NCBI GenBank assembly: GCA_017648225.1
Contig: JAGCJE010000167.1
Span: 1-7,670, forward strand
Source: Kiritimatiellia bacterium
GTDB taxonomy: Bacteria; Verrucomicrobiota; Kiritimatiellia; RFP12; UBA1067
Length of the DNA stretch: 7,670 nucleotides
Direction: 5' to 3'
In this document: in pieces, positions 1 through 5,060 of the stretch
Layout of the letters: each line of letters opens with the position of its first letter
Numbering within the stretch: position 1 is the first letter of the stretch
The notes under the pieces: model-generated
The model's database searches: none
Seen by the model: only the letters and a program-made list of their open reading frames with translations
What the model was told of the DNA's origin: nothing
Position numbers and translations under genes: made by a program

Positions 1-2742
1 CTGATATGAAAGAGGCGTTTCATACAAGGAAGGCCCTGAAACGCGAACATATTTCGCCATCCAGTTTCTTATAGCCGCTATTTTCTCTTCATCATCTGTT
101 ATCGTACAAGTTCTTAGCTTCGCATCTTTCTCCATAAACATAAAACTAATTGTTAGCATCTCACCAAATTTATTAGCCTTAACATCTACGCCTTTTTTAA
201 GGTTCTCGGCAGCGCCTTTAAAGTCGCCGAGCGCAACGGTCTTCATGTCGCGCCAGAAAGAGGCCGGCGCCATCATCGGCTCGGAGGGAAGACGCTTAAG
301 ATTCTTCTCGGTGCGTTCGAATCTGCCGCCCTTCCAGTCGCGGTAATCGACTCTCATCAGATCGATCGGCTCTGTCGAATCGAAATTCCACGTCGCATAA
401 AACGGAGCGGGGGCGTTCGTAACGGTCGTTACGGTAACGTATTTAATCACGCTTCCGATCTCAACCGAAGGAAGATTTACGATAAGCTCCTTCGTCGCGG
501 GATAGCGCGGCGCTGAAGATGCCCATCCGGCGTCGAGAACCGATTTCTCGCGATCCGAAACGGAAGCGACGGAGCCGTCGGCCTTCATCACCGTCGCCGA
601 AACAACATCGATATTCTTCCAGGTCGGATTATATGAGAATTTAAGTTCAGCCGATTTCTTCTTGCCGTCGTAGGTGAGAATCTCCTTCTCGACGACGTTC
701 GTGACAACCCACGACTTAGGCCCCGTAACATTGACGAACGCGGCGATCTCACGGTAACGGACATGAGCGTCGGCGTAACGCGACTTCGCGAACACGGCGC
801 GCTGACGCTCGGCGGCCTCGACGGTTTTCAGCGAGTCGAGCAGCTTCGAGTACTCGGCTGGCGAGAACTCGACCTCGTTCACCGAAAGAACGCGCTCCAT
901 CGTATAAACGCCGTCCTTGACGGAAGTCTTGCGCGAGAAGGAATAGGCGCCGTCGATTGAAATATCCTCCGGTAGCGCGACAGTCTCGCCGATAGAATCG
1001 CCGAGCTTTATCCTGATGCGCTCCGTCGTTCTCGCCGTCGACGAGATGACGAGCGGAAAGCGCCGCTTCAAAAGCGAGGTCGAACCGTCGAACGCCCAGT
1101 TGGCGACACCCAGAATTCTGGAGAGCGCAGGAACCGTGAGTTCTTCGCGGCTCTTACCTTTAAGAACAGCCTCGTTGATGCGGAAAAGAAGTTCTACTGA
1201 AAGCTCTTCTTCCGTTTTCCTTAAATCATCCGGCTTAAGCTCAGCGGAAATAAGCTCCGCGCTTGATGACGCGCCCTTGACGGCGCGCTCGAAGAAACGG
1301 CGGCGGTTCTCCGCCGTCATTTTCAAAAGACCGTGACGATAGGCGTTGTCGTTAAGTCCCTTAAACCTGACGACGCTCTTTACGAGAAGGGAGCCGTCAT
1401 TCTCGATGGTTCCTTCGCTTTCAACGTCAAGGCTGTTCGCCTTGGCCGGCGGAACCGACGAAAGATGAAGCGTCTCGCCGAACGGCGTCGCAACGAGATA
1501 CGAGCGGTCGCCGAGGTATGCTGGCATAATGTCGCGGCTAGACTCGTCGGTCGGATCCATAAGAATGTATCCAGCCTTGTCCGCCTCTTTGCTGCCGGGA
1601 GCGCGAACGCCCGTGATCGCATGATTGAAATACGGAAGCGGGAATTCGTTGTCCATCTTCGCACCAGCATGTATGAGAACGGGATACGCCTCGAAGCCCG
1701 CTATGCGGAGCATCGCCGCAAGAAGCGCCGCCTTGTCGCGGCAGACGCCGTAGCGGTTCTCAAAAGTGATGTTGACGTCGTGCGGCGCGTACCCAGGTGA
1801 AGTCTCCTCCATAGTAAGGCCCATATAGCGGACCTCCTGTGCGACCCACTTATAAATCGCGCTTATCTTATCGTAGTCACTAGCCTTTTCGCCGCAAGAG
1901 GCGACGATCTTTGAAACCTGATTTGATATCGCGGGAGTCGTCTTCGAAAGATGAGGTACGCAAAGATCCCAGTACCACCTCGAAATCGTCTGCCAGTTCT
2001 CGGCGGTCGAAACGTAAAGATTCTGAACGACCTTGTAAAGCGGCGGCGTATCAGGCTCGGCAAACGCCTGAGGGGAATCCTTGGCGACCCAGATGTGTTC
2101 GACGCTGCCGTCGGCAAGCGTCTTGGACGAATACTTGACGTTGCCGAGGGGGTTTCTTACGGCCATACGCTTCAACGGACGCTCCTTGGGCGCAATGATG
2201 CGGACGGTCTGCTTGAGGATCGGACAAGTCCACTCAAATACGGAAATGTTGGCGTAGTGATCTTTAACGCGAGACATTTTAACTTCTTTTCGCGTGCGGT
2301 AGAAAACTACATCGCCGATCTTAAGTCCAGGAATCGTGCAGACGATTTTGCGGTCCATAGGATCGTAAATGTTGGCAGAGACGGATGAGTTGTCCGTCGC
2401 CTCCTTCGTCGTCTTTGCGAAATCGACATCGCGGACCGTACCGTCGGAGCTCGTAACTTTAACCTCGAGAATTTTAGCCGTTCCATAACGCGCATTGAAC
2501 GAAAGAGAAATCACGCTCTCCTCGCGGCGCCCTTTTTCGGTAAGGATTTTAACGGTATTATAATCCTCGGATACGTAAGTGCCGTCAGGCCTGTAGCGCG
2601 TCTCTTCGAGAGCGTCCACGAGAACGGCATCCGCATCGGGATATTTGTCAACGGTTACATAACTGTATGTTCCGCCTGCGCGCGCAACGAAAACCGTCAC
2701 CGCGAAAAACGCAATTGACAACCACCTGCCGAACTTTTGCAT
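1..2742 (-). CDS. Exported DUF3857/transglutaminase-like protein with a second, diverged DUF3857 unit (3'-partial)
   Basis: The frame is open from an ATG at 2742-2740 through base 1 with no stop, so 914 residues are visible and the C-terminus is missing. A typical signal peptide is seen: K3 and R6, a hydrophobic stretch at about 8-19, and an A-R-A site ending at residue 22, so the protein is probably exported to the periplasm or surface. Residues about 50-200 look like a DUF3857 domain. Residues about 285-400 form a transglutaminase/papain-like core with W299, C334 in the motif NRYGVCRDKAA, H374 in NHAITG and D396 in LMDPTD, which is a complete Cys-His-Asp triad. After a linker (about 600-670), a second DUF3857-like region begins near W678, and a second transglutaminase-like helix (KIAAIKNWMAKYVR, W894) starts just before the window ends. 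A strong ribosome binding site and a divergent promoter support the start. Bacterial members of this family may act as cysteine proteases or peptide-processing enzymes, but the substrate here is unknown. Family assignment is firm and function is not. Confidence 0.88.
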   Translation of the reverse strand, partial: MQKFGRWLSIAFFAVTVFVARAGGTYSYVTVDKYPDADAVLVDALEETRYRPDGTYVSEDYNTVKILTEKGRREESVISLSFNARYGTAKILEVKVTSSDGTVRDVDFAKTTKEATDNSSVSANIYDPMDRKIVCTIPGLKIGDVVFYRTRKEVKMSRVKDHYANISVFEWTCPILKQTVRIIAPKERPLKRMAVRNPLGNVKYSSKTLADGSVEHIWVAKDSPQAFAEPDTPPLYKVVQNLYVSTAENWQTISRWYWDLCVPHLSKTTPAISNQVSKIVASCGEKASDYDKISAIYKWVAQEVRYMGLTMEETSPGYAPHDVNITFENRYGVCRDKAALLAAMLRIAGFEAYPVLIHAGAKMDNEFPLPYFNHAITGVRAPGSKEADKAGYILMDPTDESSRDIMPAYLGDRSYLVATPFGETLHLSSVPPAKANSLDVESEGTIENDGSLLVKSVVRFKGLNDNAYRHGLLKMTAENRRRFFERAVKGASSSAELISAELKPDDLRKTEEELSVELLFRINEAVLKGKSREELTVPALSRILGVANWAFDGSTSLLKRRFPLVISSTARTTERIRIKLGDSIGETVALPEDISIDGAYSFSRKTSVKDGVYTMERVLSVNEVEFSPAEYSKLLDSLKTVEAAERQRAVFAKSRYADAHVRYREIAAFVNVTGPKSWVVTNVVEKEILTYDGKKKSAELKFSYNPTWKNIDVVSATVMKADGSVASVSDREKSVLDAGWASSAPRYPATKELIVNLPSVEIGSVIKYVTVTTVTNAPAPFYATWNFDSTEPIDLMRVDYRDWKGGRFERTEKNLKRLPSEPMMAPASFWRDMKTVALGDFKGAAENLKKGVDVKANKFGEMLTISFMFMEKDAKLRTCTITDDEEKIAAIRNWMAKYVRVSGPSLYETPLSYQ

Positions 2743-2745
2743 AAT

Positions 2746-2753
2746 CTCACCTC
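2746..2753 (-). promoter_or_regulatory. Ribosome binding site of the transglutaminase-like gene
   Basis: On the minus strand the sequence GAGGTGAG lies three bases before the ATG at 2742. It is a near-consensus Shine-Dalgarno element and fixes the start directly in front of the signal peptide. Confidence 0.75.
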
Positions 2754-2757
2754 AGAT

Positions 2758-2778
2758 CGGGCTCCCCGCCCGCTTTTT
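2758..2778 (+). terminator. GC hairpin followed by a T-tract; terminator-like, or a leader stem of the minus-strand gene
   Basis: CGGGC (2758-2762) and GCCCG (2768-2772) form a perfect 5-bp GC stem around the loop TCCCC, followed on the plus strand by C and then five T residues (2774-2778). Read rightward it resembles a short intrinsic terminator, which would stop transcription running antisense through the transglutaminase gene. Read leftward, the same stem sits in that gene's 5' leader a few bases before its ribosome binding site, where it could affect initiation. The stem is short, so either role is tentative. Confidence 0.35.
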
Positions 2779-2871
2779 GTATTTAGTAATCATTCACTAT
2801 CATTGCCGGAAATCAGAAGGCGCAACAGTATCGCGTCTTCTTAAATCAGGCAAGACCCATCTTAACTTAAT

Positions 2872-2900
2872 AGTATAACAGTTTTCCGACGTACGTGCAA
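2872..2900 (-). promoter_or_regulatory. Sigma70-type promoter for the transglutaminase-like gene
   Basis: On the minus strand, TTGCAC (2900-2895) is followed by a 17-nt spacer and TATACT (2877-2872). A TG dinucleotide lies one base upstream of the -10 box (extended -10). The -35 matches the consensus only in TTG, but the -10 is strong and the spacing ideal. Transcription would begin near 2865, giving a leader of about 120 nt that includes the GC hairpin at 2758-2772. Confidence 0.6.
2889..2896. promoter_or_regulatory. ACGTACGT palindrome at the minus-strand promoter; possible operator
   Basis: This perfect 8-bp palindrome overlaps the last two bases of the minus-strand -35 box and the start of the spacer, 22 bp from the -35 box of the divergent plus-strand promoter. 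A repressor bound here could affect both promoters. It is short enough to arise by chance, and no second copy was found nearby. Confidence 0.2.
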
Positions 2901-2917
2901 AGAAGGGGGTGTTACGA

Positions 2918-2946
2918 TTGACATTAAAGAGCGCTTATGCGATAAT
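2918..2946 (+). promoter_or_regulatory. Near-consensus sigma70-type promoter for the ASKHA ATPase gene
   Basis: TTGACA (2918-2923) is a perfect -35 box. It is followed by exactly 17 nt and GATAAT (2941-2946), one mismatch from TATAAT, with TG one base upstream (extended -10). Transcription should start at about 2952-2955. This matters for the downstream gene: the earliest in-frame start, TTG at 2955, would sit at the transcript's first bases with no ribosome binding site, whereas ATG at 3012 would have a leader of about 58 nt. Confidence 0.75.
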
Positions 2947-3001
2947 CAAAAGCATTGAACAGATCGATTCACACTCATCACACGGCTCAAACACAGTGCT
3001 C

Positions 3002-3007
3002 AGGAAA
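3002..3007 (+). promoter_or_regulatory. Ribosome binding site that decides the ASKHA gene start
   Basis: AGGAAA lies four bases before the ATG at 3012. It is a reasonable Shine-Dalgarno element, while no comparable purine-rich site precedes the alternative TTG at 2955. The site supports the shorter, 388-residue protein. Confidence 0.55.
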
Positions 3008-3011
3008 CTGT

Positions 3012-4178
3012 ATGTGCTGCCGACACGCCGATTCCTGTCCCGCGCGAACGGCGGCGGCATCGTCTCGCATTTTCTACGCCGACCCCCGGTTCGTCGCCTC
3101 ATCACGCGATCAGGACGGCGTAGGCTTTACAGCAGACATCGGAAGCACCACTCTGGCGGTTGAACTTTATAATCTCCGTTCCGGCGAGATGCTTTCAAAA
3201 GACGGATGCATAAACCCGCAATCGGAAATATCGACCGATATAGTCGGGCGAATCGCTTTCGCCGAAAAACCATGCGGCCTGGAAACGCTACAGACTTCGG
3301 TATTGGAGGCCCTTGAAGCACTGCTTTCATCCGTATGTGCGAAAGCGGGGATTTCACCGGCAACTCTTTCCGACGGTGTCGTAACGGGCAACACCGTCAT
3401 GCTTCACATTCTTTTCGGGAAAAGCCCCTCTTCTCTCGGGCGCTGGCCTTTCAATGCCGAATGGCTTGCGGGATGCGATGAAACACTCCTGGGTTATCGC
3501 GTCTGGATCCCTCCGTGCATCGGGGCGTTCACCGGAGCGGATCTGACCTGCGCACTCATCAACGCCGGATTCGACTCCAAGGGACCTGCGGCGCTCCTCT
3601 GCGATATCGGCACCAACAGCGAAATCGCGATACGCAATGGCGACGAGATATTCGTCGCATCCACGGCCGCCGGCCCGGCCTTTGAAAGAACCGGCATACG
3701 AGGCTCGGAACTTCTTGATACCGTCGCCATGTTCCTTGGCAGCGGAGCGATTTCCGTAACGGGGGCGATCGAAACCGACGAACTTACGCTCAACGACGGA
3801 CGAACACTTTCAAACGGCGACATAAGAGCCGTTCAAACCGCAAAGGCCGCGATCGCCGCGGGAATCTCCATCCTGCTGGGGAAAGCGGAAATTACAGACG
3901 GGGACTTAACGGAGGTTTTTCTCGCAGGGGGATTCGGAAGCGCTCTTAATCCCGTCTCCGCAATTGCGATAGGAATGATTCCTCCGGCGCCTCGCGCAAA
4001 AAAAACGCCTCTTGGAAATGCCGCGCTCTCAGGGGCTGCAACATTGCTCCTCAATCCTCATCGCGCGAAAAACGCGTTAGCTCTCGCTCGGAAAGCCAAA
4101 CTGATCGAGCTCGGCGGGGATGCCGATTTCTCCGAGCGCTTCATCAAGGCGTTGACTTTCGCGCCCACACCCCTTTAA
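3012..4178 (+). CDS. ASKHA-domain ATPase of the RACo/RamA (DUF4445) corrinoid-activator family, minimal form
   Basis: This is a 388-residue protein from ATG 3012; the same frame is open back to a TTG at 2955, which would give 407 residues. Nearly the whole length is an ASKHA nucleotide-binding fold: phosphate-1 loop TADIGSTTLA (residues 40-49), the QSEISTDIVGRI segment (about 70-81), GNTVMLH (126-132), phosphate-2 loop CDIGTNSE (197-204), STAAGPAFE (217-225), adenosine motif LAGGFG (304-309) and GNAAL (335-339). These are the signatures of proteins that use ATP to drive reduction of Co(II) corrinoid proteins to Co(I) in methyl-transfer systems. As I recall, characterised RACo (about 630 residues) has an N-terminal 2Fe-2S domain and RamA has a C-terminal 2x4Fe-4S domain. 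Both are absent here, leaving only a short Cys-bearing N-terminus (MCCRHADSCP). No corrinoid protein or methyltransferase is in the window, so the partner is unknown. The gene has its own divergent promoter and converges on the radical SAM gene. Confidence 0.85.
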   Translation: MCCRHADSCPARTAAASSRIFYADPRFVASSRDQDGVGFTADIGSTTLAVELYNLRSGEMLSKDGCINPQSEISTDIVGRIAFAEKPCGLETLQTSVLEALEALLSSVCAKAGISPATLSDGVVTGNTVMLHILFGKSPSSLGRWPFNAEWLAGCDETLLGYRVWIPPCIGAFTGADLTCALINAGFDSKGPAALLCDIGTNSEIAIRNGDEIFVASTAAGPAFERTGIRGSELLDTVAMFLGSGAISVTGAIETDELTLNDGRTLSNGDIRAVQTAKAAIAAGISILLGKAEITDGDLTEVFLAGGFGSALNPVSAIAIGMIPPAPRAKKTPLGNAALSGAATLLLNPHRAKNALALARKAKLIELGGDADFSERFIKALTFAPTPL

Positions 4179-4196
4179 CGCTTAAATCGGCGTTTT
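4177..4196. terminator. Weak stem-loop between two convergent genes
   Basis: AACGC (4177-4181) and GCGTT (4190-4194) can form a 5-bp stem with an 8-nt loop, followed by a short T-run on the plus strand. It spans the 3-nt gap between the stop of the ASKHA gene and the stop of the radical SAM gene and could act as a small bidirectional terminator. The stem is weak and only position makes it plausible. Confidence 0.25.
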
Positions 4197-5060
4197 ACGC
4201 TTGGCACCCGGGATATCGGCGACGAAGCGCGGAAGGCTTAAGCCTCCAAGCGACTCCGCCGCGCGTCGCTCAATCTCTCTTGCCTTTTCTATAGGAACGC
4301 GAAAGCGCCCGATTCCCGCAACCGGATCGCACATAAAGACGTAGTAAGGGCGTATGCGCGCCGCCGAAAGAGCCTTCAGAAGTTTTATCATTTTCGGAGC
4401 TGAATCGTTGACTCCTTTTAAGAGAACGCTCTGACACGAAACGGGGACACCTCTATTGATGAGTTTAGCTGCGGCTTCGCGCGCTTCGGCGGTAAGTTCA
4501 TCGGCACAATTAAACTGGGTGTTGACCCAGACCTTACCTGACTTTGACAGAGCCTTCGCCAGATTGTCGGTGATACGTCCAGGATTCGTGCACAACGCCC
4601 GCGTACAGACGCGGACCATATCGATCTGATCAAGCGAGGCGAACGTGTCGACAAAGCGCATCACCTCCTTATCGCCCAATGTGAGAATATCTCCGCCGGA
4701 AAGAAGGACGTCCCGCACCTCAGGCCTCGCTCTCACATAATCGACGCACGCGTCAAGTTCAGCATTCGTCCGGACGACCTGGGCCTTACCTAAAAGTCCG
4801 CGCCGCGTGCAGTGCCTGCAGTTCATAAAGCACTTGTCGGACGTCATTATAAGAACGCGATCTTTAAAGCGTTGCTTTAGCCCGAAACATTTCGACGCGT
4901 GCGTAAGCTCGCCGAACGGATCTGCACCATACTTCTCAAATTCATCGTCCGCCCCGCGGCGCGACGGTTTTGGATCGTATACCTGTTTCGCGAAAGCGGC
5001 CGAAACCGACGCGAGTCGCTTGGAATAATCGCAGGCGTATTCTGGGAAATCAGTTTTCAT
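4182..5060 (-). CDS. KamA/EpmB-like radical SAM aminomutase, short form
   Basis: This is a 292-residue protein if started at ATG 5060, whose codon lies in the overlap ATGAAAACTGA with the end of the upstream synthase gene. An ATG at 5099 would add 13 residues and a 50-nt overlap. Neither start has a clear ribosome binding site, so translational coupling is likely. The radical SAM cluster motif CFMNCRHC supplies C77, C81 and C84. From recalled numbering of Clostridium subterminale lysine 2,3-aminomutase (C125, R134, D293, D330, K337), the matches are C77, R86, D245, D282 and K289, with identical spacing throughout. These are the cluster cysteine, the substrate-carboxylate Arg, the two Asp residues that hold the lysine side-chain amine, and the PLP lysine. 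The motif QSVLLKGVND is also kept. The usual glycine-rich PGGGGK is PGAKRK here, and the protein ends three residues later (KTPI), close to the end of EpmB as I recall it. It probably catalyses a 2,3-amino shift on lysine or a similar amino acid. Whether the substrate is free or carrier-bound cannot be told. Confidence 0.85.
   Translation of the reverse strand: MKTDFPEYACDYSKRLASVSAAFAKQVYDPKPSRRGADDEFEKYGADPFGELTHASKCFGLKQRFKDRVLIMTSDKCFMNCRHCTRRGLLGKAQVVRTNAELDACVDYVRARPEVRDVLLSGGDILTLGDKEVMRFVDTFASLDQIDMVRVCTRALCTNPGRITDNLAKALSKSGKVWVNTQFNCADELTAEAREAAAKLINRGVPVSCQSVLLKGVNDSAPKMIKLLKALSAARIRPYYVFMCDPVAGIGRFRVPIEKAREIERRAAESLGGLSLPRFVADIPGAKRKTPI

Noticed and set aside
1016..1800. Plus-strand open frames of 106 and 155 residues inside the left gene
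   Set aside because: They lie antisense to the transglutaminase-like frame, are rich in Arg and Lys, and show no recognisable motif. The minus-strand frame contains signal peptide, triad and domain structure across the same bases.
2830..2870. Second minus-strand promoter candidate, TTGCCT with GATACT about 15 nt downstream
   Set aside because: The spacer is too short and the boxes are weaker than TTGCAC-N17-TATACT just upstream.
2909..3163. Possible 84-residue leader protein from GTG 2909 with AGAAGGGGG upstream
   Set aside because: The purine run looks like a ribosome binding site, but the frame begins upstream of the predicted transcription start (about 2953), overlaps the promoter boxes and runs into the ASKHA domain in the wrong frame with an Arg-rich tail.
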